NCBI GenBank assembly: GCA_013397935.1
Contig: VZRN01000756.1
Coordinates: 448,124 to 512,123 of the forward strand
Reading direction: 5' to 3'
DNA: 64,000 bases
Source: Dasyornis broadbenti
Taxonomy: Eukaryota; Chordata; Aves; Passeriformes; Dasyornithidae
The position numbers were made by a program, and so were the translations under genes. The notes under the pieces are model-generated. The model saw nothing but the letters and a program-made list of their open reading frames with translations. It had not been told where the DNA came from and did not search any database. Shown piece after piece: positions 13,401 through 24,199 of this stretch. Every line of letters begins with the position of its first letter. Position 1 is the stretch's first letter.

Positions 13401-16400
13401 CCTGTGTGCTAACAACATGTAAATAATTGTGCTGTTAATCACCATATGCATTTTACATCTGCTGCTGTGGGGTTTGATTGGTTTCTCAGAAGCTGCTGTT
13501 TTGCTTTTAAGGGGACCTGGAAAACCTCCAATATATCAAATAAAGTGAACTAGAAACTTGAGCAGGCATCTTTGTTTAAAAAAATTTGGTTGATTGAAAT
13601 CCAGGGTTTTATTTTCATGTTCTCACTAAAGAATCCAATGCATAAATGTTTTATTTTGTATTAGTTCTTTATGTGTGTTTGTTTCACTGTAGTTGTCAAT
13701 GAATTCTCTCTCGCCTGAGTGGAGAAACAGATTTCCTTCTGCAAAGATAATTTTTGTTAATTTTTGCAAAGAACATGAACAGGATTGGGTCTTTCTCAAA
13801 ATAATATTATGGCCATTTCTGTCATAACTTGATATTTTGTTTGTGATAGATCTTGTAAATGAAAATTATTACTATTAAGCTCATGATGTTTATTCTTTAA
13901 ACAATTGTTTAAACCACACCTTACTAATGAGGTTTTTCTGGAAGTCACCTCCCTTCCTATTCATGTCAGTGTTTGTCCCTTCCTTTATACTCCTAATCAT
14001 GTAGCATTCTGAGGTAACTACAGTAACTGCTTACATAGAAAAGGAACAGATTTTCAATTGCCTTTATGTGGAACTCAGCAGCCAAATATTAAAAGAGCTG
14101 ACTCTGTGGTCAGCTAAGTCCATGTGGGCCATAACAGATGTTTTACAAATTAGTGAATAAATTTGTTAGAGCTGTTGATTTCCAAAGGTGAAGCTTTCCC
14201 TCTGGGGGTTAATTCTTTGTGAGAAGGGCAGCCACATAATAGGTATAACTCTACAAGCTAACTTTTATAGAAAGGCTCTCTTGATCTATGAATTGTCTGC
14301 TTTAGTTAGAAAGCTAATATTGCTTTTTCCTGCTAACACCACATGCTTGTCAGAATAAAGTCATTTTAATGCTTAGCCTTAATTTTGAGTTGCTCTCAGA
14401 TCTCACTAAAGTAGATTTAATCAAAGGAAATCCAGTTAATCTAGTCCATGCTGACCTGCCTTTCTGGGTTTCCACAGTTACTGTTTTGATTCTCTTACTT
14501 TTCATTTAATACATATTTTCTCCATGTTTTTCATTCTAGCTAACTGCATTTTCTGGGTATAGAATGGTCGTTCAGTTTTATTTGCATACAGTAAGTGTAT
14601 TCCTTTAGAATGGCAGGTTCCTCTCCTGTTTTTAATATAGATTGTTATATTTATTGGTTTCTTACTTTCAGTTATCACAGTAATAGCAATGCATTCCTTT
14701 GCATTTCTTCTGGTAGACATACCAAACATTATTTTTATATATCTTATTTAAAAGAATGAGTAAATAATGTGCAGATTTGCTTCAGAAAGACCAGTATTTT
14801 ACATAGATATATATCTGGGGAGATGCTGCAACCTGAATTAAGTGTATTTTTCTTAAATGTTGTCTCTGTTTAGAAAAGCCAGGATTACTTACTCTGACTT
14901 CGTATTCCCTTCATGTCTTCAGTAAAACAAACACCTTCTATTACTCAATTCTGGTTCTGAATTTATACACCGTTCTGGGTAAGTAGCCTAGAGTATTGGA
15001 GGACATAAATTAGTATTGTGAAATTACACATCAGATCCTGATGAAAATTAAGAATTCTAACATCTTAAGAGATGGGGAATGAGGAAAATCTACTCAAGTT
15101 ACATAATCTATGTGGAACTTTCAAAGTTAATACCCAAAGAGACTAAAGGTTTATTTGTAGGAGACTAACGTAGAGCCCCTGAATTAATTAAACATTAAAA
15201 TTGTTAAATTACTCTGAAAGCAATGTGAGTATTTTTAAATTTAGTTTGGTTTTCACTTATTTTTTGATTGTTAGCATCAGATCTTACAATCTGAGTTTCT
15301 TCTTCTCTGATAACACGTTACTGAAATAGCTATTTTCTTGTTAGTCAGTGTAGTAAGCATAACGTAGAGCAGCCTGCCTATTTTAATTTCTATGCTGAGC
15401 CAGGCTGGAATTGTTTGTGACCATATTTTTCATACATCTGACTGTAATTCTGGGAAAAAGCTACCCTTTGAAAGGATCCACCTTTTCACCTCTCTCATAA
15501 GGAAGATTTTATATGTGGTGTTGAAATTGTCACAGAGATGAAACTATCTTAGAAGTATTTTCATTGCATGCCACAAATCCCTGCAATAGTGTGGTATTTT
15601 CACACCAGTTTGCTGAAGATGAAAACATGAGGCTTATTACTATGAACAGGCAGTAGAGAAGTCTCAAGGTACAAAGGGCCATGTGGGAAAGGGCTGTGTC
15701 TGTATTGTGTTTCCTGGTGGTGATGTTTGGTTTCCTCTCTTGCAGGACCATGGTTTGTAGGTGAACTGATAGATGGCCAGATGGGGGCCTGTTTTTCCTT
15801 TGGGGTGTTTGTTGGTGGTTCCTTCTTACAGGGCAGTATGACATTCGTGGTTGGTATTTTACAGGTATGTATTTATAAAATTAAGGCCGAAAAACTGCTT
15901 TTTTTCTCTGGGATTTTTTTCCAATTTTTTTTAATAGTTTTATAAAGGAAGGAGTCTTGGAATTAGAGAGATTAGAGACCATATCTGACAAGAGGTCTTC
16001 CTTACCTTTCTGCAGATTTAAAGGGCAGAAAGGACGGAGGTTGTGCATTATTTTCACAAATGGCTCTTTTTCTCTAATAAAATGATGGTGCTTTGGACTC
16101 CCTGGCTATATGGGTTAGAGGCCACCTCTACACACTTACAACTTTAAATTTTCTATAAATGTTCTAGTTTTGCCCTCGGCTCAGACACAGTGATTAAACA
16201 AAAAAACCTGAGTGTCCAGGGCAGCCCTTGCACCCTGAATAACCCTCCAGATCAGTAGGTGTCACTCTCCAAGCACACGAGTCCAGAGGACCAAATGAGT
16301 GTTGCCTCTTTCTTCGTGGTGTCTCCCTTGTACCAGAGTGACACCATCGTGGGCTGGGTCAGTTAAAACTGACATACAGACCTTCTGGTTTTGCCATGCT

Positions 16401-17019
16401 AATTTTTTGCTGAGCCTGGCTCCCTGAACCAGCTCCAAGAAAGGTCAGATGCATGTTAGTGCATCTCACTGCAAGGGAATGGGCAGGAATGCTTGGTCTG
16501 GGAGTGAGGCACAGGCAGTCACAGCTCTATCAGCTGCAGAGTCTTGGAAGTGCATCCTGAGATTCCATCTCTGGGAATTGTACTCAGCCCTTAGAATGGC
16601 ACAGCTTTACATGCATGTATCTTTCTAAGCCTTCGTTTACCCAGAACCCTTGGCTTGCTCATTGTCTTATTTTTCTCTGCTCTTCATTTCAGATGATGTT
16701 TTTCAACCTGCCATTGATGGCCTACCTCTGCTGGTGCCTGTTGCTGCGATGCCAGGGCCACAGCTTCCGTTCCCACGTCCGTCACGTCCAACGCCTTGTG
16801 GCTGTGCTTGTTCACCTGGCAATGGCATTGCTCCTGGCCTGGCAGGTCTATTCCTGCTATTTCCTGCAGCGAACATATGGCACTTTGGCGTTCTTCCTCT
16901 CCCCAATGAGAACGTGGCTGGTTGCACTGACCTCAGCTCTGATTTATAAAACCTGGACACTGAAATCATCAGAGCTCAGAACTTACATAGCAGAAATGAA
17001 AAACTGTCAGAGCTCCTGA
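4294..17019 (+). CDS. TMEM62: TMEM62, transmembrane protein 62 (metallophosphoesterase domain), exons 2-14, 5' partial
   Basis: Thirteen exons (4294-4405, 4902-5039, 6105-6150, 7380-7521, 7717-7841, 7987-8109, 8960-9115, 10573-10732, 12267-12380, 13252-13336, 14874-14978, 15746-15864, 16693-17019) join in phase to 1752 nt, or 583 codons plus TGA. All introns are GT...AG. The N-terminal half is a calcineurin-like metallophosphoesterase fold. The metal-ligand motifs are SDIH (residues 2-5 of this partial protein), GDLTDAK (from residue 38), KGNHD (ending at 84), FGHY (about 169) and CGHLHT (about 194). The C-terminal half has about five or six hydrophobic segments from residue 373 onward, ending in the multi-pass region. 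Human TMEM62 has about 643 residues in 14 exons, so only exon 1 (about 60 residues, start and signal anchor) is missing. The gene ends tail to tail with PTGR2. The substrate of the family is not established. The gene identity is very secure and no frameshift is seen. Confidence 0.96.
4902..5039 (+). CDS. TMEM62: TMEM62 coding exon 3
   Basis: Acceptor CACTTTCAG and donor GTAAGA. It begins by completing the glycine of the GDLTDAK metal motif and ends in KGNH, with the aspartate codon split across the intron (GNHD after splicing). Confidence 0.95.
6105..6150 (+). CDS. TMEM62: TMEM62 coding exon 4 (46 nt)
   Basis: A very short exon between CCCCTACAG and GTACTT. It encodes the aspartate of GNHD, then AFNIPHLDSIQNYY, with a split arginine codon at the end. 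It is too short for simple ORF scans and is supported by phase and by identity to the family. Confidence 0.93.
7380..7521 (+). CDS. TMEM62: TMEM62 coding exon 5
   Basis: Acceptor TTTTGTTAG and donor GTATGT. It encodes KYSAWRKDGSFHYIHTTSFG, then the NYSFICVDATLSPGPKRPYN segment typical of TMEM62, ending with FFGILNM in phase 0. Confidence 0.95.
7717..7841 (+). CDS. TMEM62: TMEM62 coding exon 6
   Basis: Acceptor CTGTTTCAG and donor GTAAGG. It encodes NHTIWFGHYPTSTIISPSPG, including the FGH histidine expected among the metal ligands. The last codon is split after two bases. Confidence 0.95.
7987..8109 (+). CDS. TMEM62: TMEM62 coding exon 7
   Basis: Acceptor CTTTTTTTAG and donor GTAAGT. It encodes YLCGHLHTMGGLMPVLHSQH, then LELELGDWMDNR. 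GHLH is the C-terminal metal-binding motif of the phosphoesterase fold. A 16-base tandem duplication lies just downstream in the intron. Confidence 0.95.
8116..8148. repeat. 16-bp unit tandemly duplicated
   Basis: GAACAAACTATTATAT occurs twice in direct succession just after the exon 7 donor of TMEM62. Confidence 0.85.
8960..9115 (+). CDS. TMEM62: TMEM62 coding exon 8
   Basis: Acceptor TTCATTATAG and donor GTACCC. It encodes YRILAFDHDLLSFADLNFEE, then WPVVLITNPKSFLY, and ends with STHI and a split arginine. This part follows the phosphoesterase core. Confidence 0.95.
10573..10732 (+). CDS. TMEM62: TMEM62 coding exon 9
   Basis: Acceptor TACTCCTTAG and donor GTAAGT. It encodes ILAFSPSVIISVQVYIDGVH, then VSGPLYVLKWSPQNY. 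This is a beta-rich region between the phosphoesterase domain and the membrane segments. It ends in phase 0. Confidence 0.95.
10990..11890 (+). mobile_element. CR1 LINE fragment, sense, internally deleted
   Basis: It lies in TMEM62 intron 9. Translated pieces match the CR1 ORF2 region before and into the reverse transcriptase: EKAEVLNTFFTSVFTSSV, then GPDNSHPRVLRDL, then KLWRSGDIPEDWQKADVTPI. The reading then jumps to the C-terminal part (a KFIKDKCKDLCLG-like segment and a downstream piece like KLNMNKQFVGAAEKANWMPG in another frame). The central palm segment, including the catalytic FADD-type motif, is missing. Stops and frame changes show that it is dead. Confidence 0.88.
12267..12380 (+). 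CDS. TMEM62: TMEM62 coding exon 10
   Basis: Acceptor ATCAATCTAG and donor GTAAGT. It encodes DASGRIGTKGHLFAMEESLS, then LRFDFWPSFILLTDHYVL, 38 whole codons. It leads into the first C-terminal membrane segment. Confidence 0.94.
13252..13336 (+). CDS. TMEM62: TMEM62 coding exon 11
   Basis: Acceptor GTCTTTCCAG and donor GTATGA. It encodes ARVLFGLIVLIQITLLVVF, a clear membrane span, then RHLQKPALK. Confidence 0.94.
14874..14978 (+). CDS. TMEM62: TMEM62 coding exon 12
   Basis: Acceptor TCTCTGTTTAG and donor GTAAGT. It encodes KPGLLTLTSYSLHVFSKTNT, then FYYSILVLNLYTVLG, the start of the next membrane segment. Confidence 0.94.
15746..15864 (+). CDS. TMEM62: TMEM62 coding exon 13
   Basis: Acceptor CTCTCTTGCAG and donor GTATGT. 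It encodes PWFVGELIDGQMGACFSFGV, then a hydrophobic stretch ending TFVVGILQ in phase 0. Confidence 0.94.
16693..17019 (+). CDS. TMEM62: TMEM62 terminal coding exon 14
   Basis: Acceptor TCTTCATTTCAG. It encodes MMFFNLPLMAYLCWCLLLRC, then the loop with HSFRSHVRH, a span around AVLVHLAMALLLAWQVYSCY, and YGTLAFFLSPMRTWL, ending KNCQSS and TGA at 17017-17019. The length and C-terminus match the family. Confidence 0.96.
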   Translation: MMFFNLPLMAYLCWCLLLRCQGHSFRSHVRHVQRLVAVLVHLAMALLLAWQVYSCYFLQRTYGTLAFFLSPMRTWLVALTSALIYKTWTLKSSELRTYIAEMKNCQSS

Positions 17020-17175
17020 AGTATAATAGAAGTACTCCAAGTTCTATCTTAGACAGAGCTTAACAAGTTGTCAAGGTACAACCTATCGTTTTGTGATGCT
17101 GGAATTCCACACAGCCCAACCATTATGTGGTGAGATCCAAAGCTGCACCTGCAATGCTACAGAACTGTATTAAAT
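17020..17175 (+). terminator. TMEM62 3' UTR with nearest poly(A) signal
   Basis: ATTAAA at 17169-17174 is the first poly(A) signal variant after the stop. Canonical AATAAA motifs occur only further on (about 18564 and 18888), so longer 3' ends are possible. The actual cleavage site cannot be read. Confidence 0.4.
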
Positions 17176-17212
17176 AGTAAATGTACAGCAATATGTAATA
17201 TATACTTTTCTT

Positions 17213-17238
17213 GTATTATACAATATACTGTATAATAC
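17213..17238. repeat. Perfect 9-bp inverted repeat
   Basis: GTATTATAC and GTATAATAC flank an 8-base spacer within a very AT-rich patch just after the TMEM62 stop. It may form a hairpin in the 3' UTR RNA if the longer UTR is used. Confidence 0.7.
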
Positions 17239-17239
17239 A

Positions 17240-19440
17240 TGTTATATAACACAGTTATACATTATACATCAATACAGTATAATAATCACTTCAATGAGGT
17301 TTTTTTTGGTGATACAGAGATAGATATGTCCATATGGCTCACAAATGGAAATGTTTGCCAATTACTACTGTGAATAGAAAAATATTTTTAATTAATTAAA
17401 TTCTTGATTTTTGTAATGCTGGAAAAAATGAGCAAAGAACTTGAAGAGTTTCTGGATCTGTGCTTAACTTTGATTTTTATTTCAGGGTTGACGTGTTTTT
17501 ACAAGACTAGACTAGATGTCTTTGAAGTAATAGTTATTTCAAAGGTGCTGCAGTGGCCTTCACAGTCAGAGTGTTATGCTTATACCCTTTTTCAGTTCAT
17601 AATGCTACATATTAGCAGATTATAGGCTTTTAGGTGTGTATATGTATTTGTGTTCATGTTTACCTGAGCTGTGGCCTACTGTTCTAAGCCCTGGGAGTGC
17701 TGGCAAATTAACAAGTTCACTCTCTGGAAGGAAGGAGTTTCATTTTCCACTCCTGAGGTTGCCAATTCTCCCACACATGACCTGTTAAAGGACAGTGAAT
17801 TATCAGTGGTGCTGGGGTTTTCAGCTTCCAATCAAAAAATGGAGACCATGTCCTCAGAATGGGAGAGGCTGAAGGAATACTATGGTCTGATGCCTATAAA
17901 GTCTGTAATTGAACTGATCAGGGCTGTGTTTCTGGGTCTCAGTCAAATGCACCAAAGAGTGATCCAAGAAAACTCATTTCTTTGTTTTCATTTTTTTGTA
18001 AGTCCAAAAATGATAGAACATTTATAAAGAACGCAATGATCCGGAGCCAAGAGAGCTGAGGTGCCTTGATCTGTAAAGAACACTGCGTTGCTTCACAAAA
18101 GACCTGCTGTGAGTGGAATATTGAAATACTTTAGGTAATTTTACAGTAACTTATTTATGGCTCCTCAAGAAAAAAGAGGGGTAACTTATTTATGGCACCT
18201 TTGGAAAAAAACAGTAGTGACTGTAGTAAAACACACAGGAAAATGATTGGAAGAAAATACTGACTATGATAAAGACTTTTTGCTGTTTCTAAAAAGTGTC
18301 AGTTTTTCTATTCCTTAATTTCTGTTCTTCAATGATTAATGATGTAATAGGAAAAAGAAAGAGCACCCATTTATGTAAGTTAAATACATTGTTAAGAGAA
18401 TACAGAATGTCATTTGTTGCTGCATAAGTTTGTTTTGCAAAGTTGTTAGAAAATAAGAGGCAGGGAGCAAAATTTATTAGTGAGAAACACTACTGAAAAA
18501 CTGATAATAAAATGACATTTCACAATTAAATTACTTCTATGTGATTAGAGAGCATAAGAAGTGGCAATAAAATACTTTATACCCTGTGACAAGACTGTTC
18601 TGAAATGAGACGTTGTGGTGTTAGCAGTCAATTGCCATAATGAAATCTCAATATAATCATATATCTGTGGACTTAAAAACCTTACAGCCTGTCAAATACT
18701 TACTTTTTGGCTCCATGGGATGTTTTTGGTTGATGGATGGAATTCTGCTAAAAATCTCTATTCTTACTGTGGCAAGCGAAGATGTTTTGCTTGTAGATGC
18801 ATTATCCCTGGCTCCAAGAGCCCAAATGAGAACCACATGCACCTAACATGGTTGATGTGTGAATTCTATACATATGTGGCAACAATGTAATAAATTTTGA
18901 GTGAAAGGGACTATCCTACTGCCCTGCTGTCACAGTGAAAAGCACGCAGTAGAAACTTAGAACTCTACCCTGCATAGGAAGCATCCCTGACCTCATGCTC
19001 TACAGACTCAGCTACTGCAGCTTTTGTTGCCTAAAAGACAAGTAAAACTTACTTTGTCTCATGTTAATACAGACTTTTCCCTTCTTAAACAGTTCTTCAA
19101 TATTCTACAATCTTCGTAGGAAAATCCTAACTTTCCTGCTTGAACTATTCACTTTCACACAGGAAGATTTTGTTTATCAATACCTGCTTTGAAATGTCTT
19201 AATTGTTTATATCGCAGTAGTTCTGAGAAGCTAGACCCTAGCCTGTGCTTTTCATTTAGCTGTCCCTGTTACACAGGCAAGTGGTTGCCTTAGTTAACTA
19301 TAAGTAACAAAAGCCACAACACAGTGTATTTGTCTTTAAATACAAACAAAATAAAAGGGTTTCATAAAATGCAGGCCATCTCCCAGAACACATCACCACT
19401 CACTAAAATGAGCCACTGATAACTGGACAAACCTCTGATA
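17240..19440. other. Intergenic or extended TMEM62 3' UTR, no recognised gene
   Basis: AT-rich sequence with no recognised protein. It contains a 20-base direct repeat (18146-18165 and 18181-18200, one mismatch, period 35). Open frames here (for example 17671-18027) show no known family and are probably chance. Confidence 0.5.
18146..18200. repeat. Direct repeat, period 35, one mismatch
   Basis: GTAACTTATTTATGGCTCCT and GTAACTTATTTATGGCACCT, separated by a purine-rich spacer. Confidence 0.8.
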
Positions 19441-20560
19441 GCCATGCAGATATTATGATAAATCTGGGAGCCACCCTTCAAAGAAAACTGGATTTGTTCC
19501 TCTGTTGGCCTGTGGTTCCCCCGGTGTCCTTCGTTCCTGATCTATGCCTTGTAGCATGATGAGGTCAGTGTCCCTTCCCCTTGACAAAACATCAAATGCA
19601 ATACAGTATCATACCTCAAGATTCTGAGTTGCAGCCATCTTTTACCATTGTCCAGTTTATGATTTGGCCACAATTGATTACAATACTTTTTCATCTTTCC
19701 CCTTGTCATTGTGTTGCCCCCAAACTTCTTCCATCTTTTCAGGATGCATCCTAGGGGGCTGTGGGTTGGGGCGTAATGGGGAGGATTGGCTTATTCCCAT
19801 TGTTAAATATAATCCTACCCAATACTTTTATCCTTAGGTTAGGATCTCCAACAGTCTCTGCACTGCACAACACTTGAACCCACTGATGGATTAAGCCCCC
19901 GCACTGAGCATCAATGCGTGGCTTATGAGGAGGCTGAAATTTTTTTTAAGAAAAAAAGGGAACTTACCAATCTAGAAAATTCAGGGGGTCCAGGAAAGCT
20001 GACACACCCACACACCCTTTGGCCTTACTGAAATACCTCTCTCAGGTGTTGCAGCACCTCGACTCTAAAGAGGATTTGGTGGAGTCCCTGATCAAGGGGT
20101 CAGTGTGCACTGAAGACCTGTCCCATCTGATTTGCTGTTGCTGGCACAGTAGGACAATCCGAGTCTGTAGCTCTTCCACCTGGGTCACCAAAACTGCTGT
20201 TGTCCCAGCTATGGGTTCTCTCTCCAGGTGTGCAAGAAGCTGACTGACACAGTCAAGAGGTGTATTTCCTGTGGATGCAGAGCAGGTGCTGGGCAGTGAT
20301 CCACAGAGCTGGCACACCTGCAGTGCCAGGACCCACTTTTACACACTCCAAGCCCTGGAATAGCAGCACTCCGCCTGATTCATTGGTTATATATTTTCTT
20401 GCCTTCATTTAAAAGCAGACTACCTGTTTATTTTGCCATCCAGGCTATAGGAGGAAATGGCTTATGGGATTGTATGTTACTATGCTAATGCCTAAAGATT
20501 AGCACAAAAGTCAAGCAAATTTCTTCTTTGGCCTTGTCAGGCAGTTGTTCCAGTATTATC
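19440..20560 (-). mobile_element. Possible degraded LTR retroelement, antisense
   Basis: This patch is richer in GC than its surroundings. On the minus strand it has a CCAAT box (about 20380 reversed) followed by a GTGTAAAAG element, and an open frame (20317-20042) with a polar, Leu/Gln-rich helical stretch around LVTQVEELQTRIVLLCQQQQ. The composition and the arrangement (promoter-like boxes, then a leader and a short frame) resemble the 5' end of an old retroelement. No pol motif is recognised. The assignment is tentative; it could be ordinary intergenic DNA. Confidence 0.28.
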
Positions 20561-22240
20561 TCCTTATTTACTGGATTTATAGAGCCACCCTCCTCTGCTT
20601 TACACTCATTTTGTGGATTTATGGAGTCTTCTTTTTCTCACTTCTCCTCACTGGAGCCTTGTTTCTTGGTTTCTGCTGCTATTTGGCAGAGAATGGGGTC
20701 TGTTGCACATACAACACTCTTACCATCACTCTGCCCAGACCAGAGTGCTGTAGCAAAACTAAATTCCACTACTTTTTAGTTTACTACTTTGAATCTATAC
20801 TTCTGGTTGCAAAATTCTGTGTCAGTGTGGCTAAAACATCTTGTCTCATTTCTGCTTCTTTCTGTGCTTTTCCTAAAGTGTTCTGAGTTGTCTCACAAAG
20901 TATTTTCTCAGTTTGAAGCTTATTCCAGCTGCTGCTACCATTTCTTATTGTGGGATGCTGTCATCTGCCTGTGATCTTTTCTCCCCTGGCAGTCTATTTA
21001 TGGATTGTATAAACATTTCCCACTGTGAAGAGAAGACAGTAAAGAGAAAGGTAGTACAGCAAAAGAGAAAAGTAATGTTAGAAACAGGGCTAAGTAAGCC
21101 TGCATTTGCTTCTTCCACAATCAATGCATTAAAATATAGAATAGAAGATCAAGCTATTTGAAAGGCATCTGTGTCAGGTCTCTTCACTTTTGTAACAATA
21201 GCTACCATAAACTGCAATAAGAAACATTTATGTCTGAGCTGGCAAGGTCTTTTCATGGTGTTACTGACATTTCACATGAAATCGTGACACTAAACTACCC
21301 AACTTAGCACTAGACACTAATAGGTGCTTTTATGAAAAACACCATGTTTTCCCCATTGACAATAAAGAAGCCAAAAAGAAGGACAAGAAACACGATGAAC
21401 TGAAAAAAAAAAAAATAAAAAACATGAAAGGGATGAAAATGGAGTGTTAGAAAACAGAAGGGAAGAAAATTAAATATAGGGCAGACAACAGCAATACTTC
21501 AAGATACAAAGGAAGATGGGATAGAAATAAGAATGCACAAGACTAATAAATACAAAGCAGAAGATTGGCTTTACAAAAAAAAAAAGTGTGTCTGCCCAAT
21601 AATGTTTACATTTTATTACCCTTTGCAAATGCTTATTTATAAAGATTGTAGATGAACTTCCTTAACGTTGTCGCATGAAGCTAGAAATGCATAAAAGTTC
21701 ACAAAAAGCCCCTAGCAGCTGTAGGTTAGTTTTGAAACCATAACAATGTGGGCTGGAGTAATGGAGCAGTGAAGAGTCCTCAGGAATGGAATGCTCTGTG
21801 AAGAGGACCCAGGAACAGAATACTATAAATTCTTATTTAGTTGACAACCAATTTTTCAAAGAGGCTCAAGCAGAAACTCTAATAGAATATAAGGTTAAAT
21901 AGCAACTTGATAGCTGATAGAATGAAACCGTAACCTAGAATTACCCTAGATTATTGTAATACTCAAAAGACACGCACACACATATCCCGCTAGGAAAATC
22001 TGTTTGTGTAAATGATAATATAATGAACTGGACTGAGATTTGCACATGTGCATTAGGAATTTTGTCATAGGCATCAGTGATTAAGCATGAGTGACTCTCT
22101 GTCAGTGTTTGTATGACTCTTTCCTTGACACCTTTTTGTATAAAGACTACTTGTTTCCTAGAAGTTGTGCCAGTGGTGTATAAGTTACAAAAGTTGCTGT
22201 TCAGTGTACATGGAAAAATTGCTGGTTTATGCCAGAAAGT
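20560..22240. other. Intergenic, no recognised gene
   Basis: AT-rich, with A-runs near 21399 and 21577. Several short open frames show no family resemblance. Confidence 0.5.
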
Positions 22241-22720
22241 CAAGATGACCTAAAGAGATTCAGTATAGGAACAATGAAACAAGGACCCCAGCCAATACTA
22301 AGGGGCCCACCTTAAATCAAGAAGGTAAACAAGATGATGAACTGCTTTGGCTCAGAAATGGCATCCTTAGAGGAAAAGTAATTCTGGCAGTAGATCATGA
22401 CCATGGACTCAAGGCCCACTGACTCAAGAAACCCACTGACTCAAAAGATGAGCAGTTATGCACATGCAGAACTAGTTAGCAAAGATTGTGCCAGTCAGTT
22501 ATGACTAAAAATGAATATGTATTAGACAGAGATAGGCTAATCTGAAATATATAAATATGCATGTGTTCCAAGCTGGCTTTGTGGAATTACTGCGTACCAT
22601 CCATTTTTGTGCAAACATGAAATAAACCAAGTATCTTGACTCTGAGCATCAGTACTGGCTTTGCACACCAGGTACTGAACCCTGTTTGAGGAACTCCACC
22701 AGCTGTGTTGATGGAGATAA
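22240..22720 (+). mobile_element. LTR fragment A (ERVL-like style), sense
   Basis: An internal stretch AAGTAATTCTGGCAGTAGAT is shared with fragment C further on. There is a TATA-like ATATATAAATA near 22546 and an AATAAA signal at 22621-22626, followed by a GCACACC...GGTACTGAACC tail that has a counterpart in fragment C. The order is U3, TATA, R and poly(A), as in an LTR. The exact termini are not resolved. Confidence 0.6.
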
Positions 22721-23129
22721 GAAACAGATGTATGGGCCTGTTTTTGGTTAAAGGAGAACAGCTTGACCTAAAGAATGTGGAATGCAATAAAGGGAAACCA
22801 AAACAATGAGGTAAGAGGGAAGAGACTGATTATGATGCTGACATCTCAAGAGACAGAAATAATTAACAACTTGCCCAGAGAGTTACAGGGAATCAGAAGG
22901 GGGCTGTGAAACAGGGTCCTGCCTTATTGTTGCAAAATCTGAAATACATAAAAATTTTCTCAAGAAAGGATGTTCTTTGATATTTGTGTATTTTCAAGCC
23001 TAATCAACAAGAAAGAAGATTTAATCCACAAACCAGATAGCAGCTAACTAGCAAGCTCTAAGTGATGCCCAGGTGTTATAAAGACAAAGTACTTGTTGGC
23101 CTCTTTAAAGTTTAGGGCTTGACATGCTT

Positions 23130-23480
23130 CAGCGATCTCAGACATAGCAGGAGGTTAGCAAAGCTTTGGGAGAATGTACTGCTAATAGAGGACACAAAGA
23201 ATGTAGAATTTACAGGCCACGAGGACATTTGGCAGAACTCCCAAGATAAGGAAGAAACTAACAAAGACAACTCAGCCACTATGCTGAAATTGGCTCAGAC
23301 TGGGTAAAAGCAATTCTGACATGGGGAGATCACAATCACCAGTTCAGGAAACCCATCAACCCAAAAGAAAAAAAGGACTGAGCATTTGGACTAATTACCA
23401 TGAAAAGCAACATCCAAAGCATAATGGATTTTTGTTATGAGTTGTTTGTCACCCTTTGTTAAATGACACCTCTCATAGTA
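23130..23480 (+). mobile_element. LTR fragment B, related to A and C
   Basis: It shares the GAGATCACAATCACCA stretch (fragment C has CAGATCACAACCACCA) followed by a purine-rich segment and an AATTACCATGAAAAGC-type element (C has AATTAGCATGAGAAAT). No poly(A) signal part is preserved. It is probably a truncated copy of the same family. Confidence 0.5.
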
Positions 23481-24199
23481 CAAAACATATGATAGCTGAA
23501 GAGCCACACTATTACAAATATGGAGAAATTAAGACAAGATGAAAAACCCCCAGTATTTTTTATAACTGTTGGTACTTGATTTAAAGAATCTTCTCCCTTT
23601 GGCTTTTGTTTACTCTTAAGAATTAACATGAACCAGGATTCATAAGTAACTACTAAACACTGGGGATATCAGGGTGAGGTTTACTTTGCATGTCTCTTAA
23701 CTTTTTTTCTTAAAGCCATTTGACTAATGCTGCTAGAACTTGTATTGCCCCCTCCCATACCTAACTACAGGAATGCTGCTGCAATCAAGCTGCCTTTATT
23801 ATGGTAAGGAATCAGTATCTCAGCATGATCTCAACTCTGAATCACCCCTCACATCACAGCTTAATAGACTCCTGACTTGTGTGGATTACTAAGCAATTCC
23901 TATACAAATAATAGTTCTGGGAATGTTATAATTTTATCATATGTTGTTTCAGTTGTAAAAAATAACTTCCTAGAGGACAATTACTTGTGGAAGGTGTGTT
24001 AACTCATGGTGCCAGAGATGAGCTCACTCTGGAGTAGCTCTTTAGCAAATATTGTTGAAAATAATAAAATTTGGACTTTGGACAAACAAATGTATCTCTG
24101 GAAACATAAATATATTAGAGTGAGGCTTTTACTCATTACACTGGAAAGGAAAGTAACATTTCAACACCTTTTCAGTAGTGCCTAAGATCACTGCGTTTC

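Noticed and set aside
16703..16969. Minus-strand and alternative + frames over 16.7-17.0 kb
   Set aside because: They overlap the terminal TMEM62 exon, whose own frame matches the family.
17671..18027. 118-codon open frame after TMEM62
   Set aside because: No family resemblance, no splice or promoter context; likely chance or 3' UTR.
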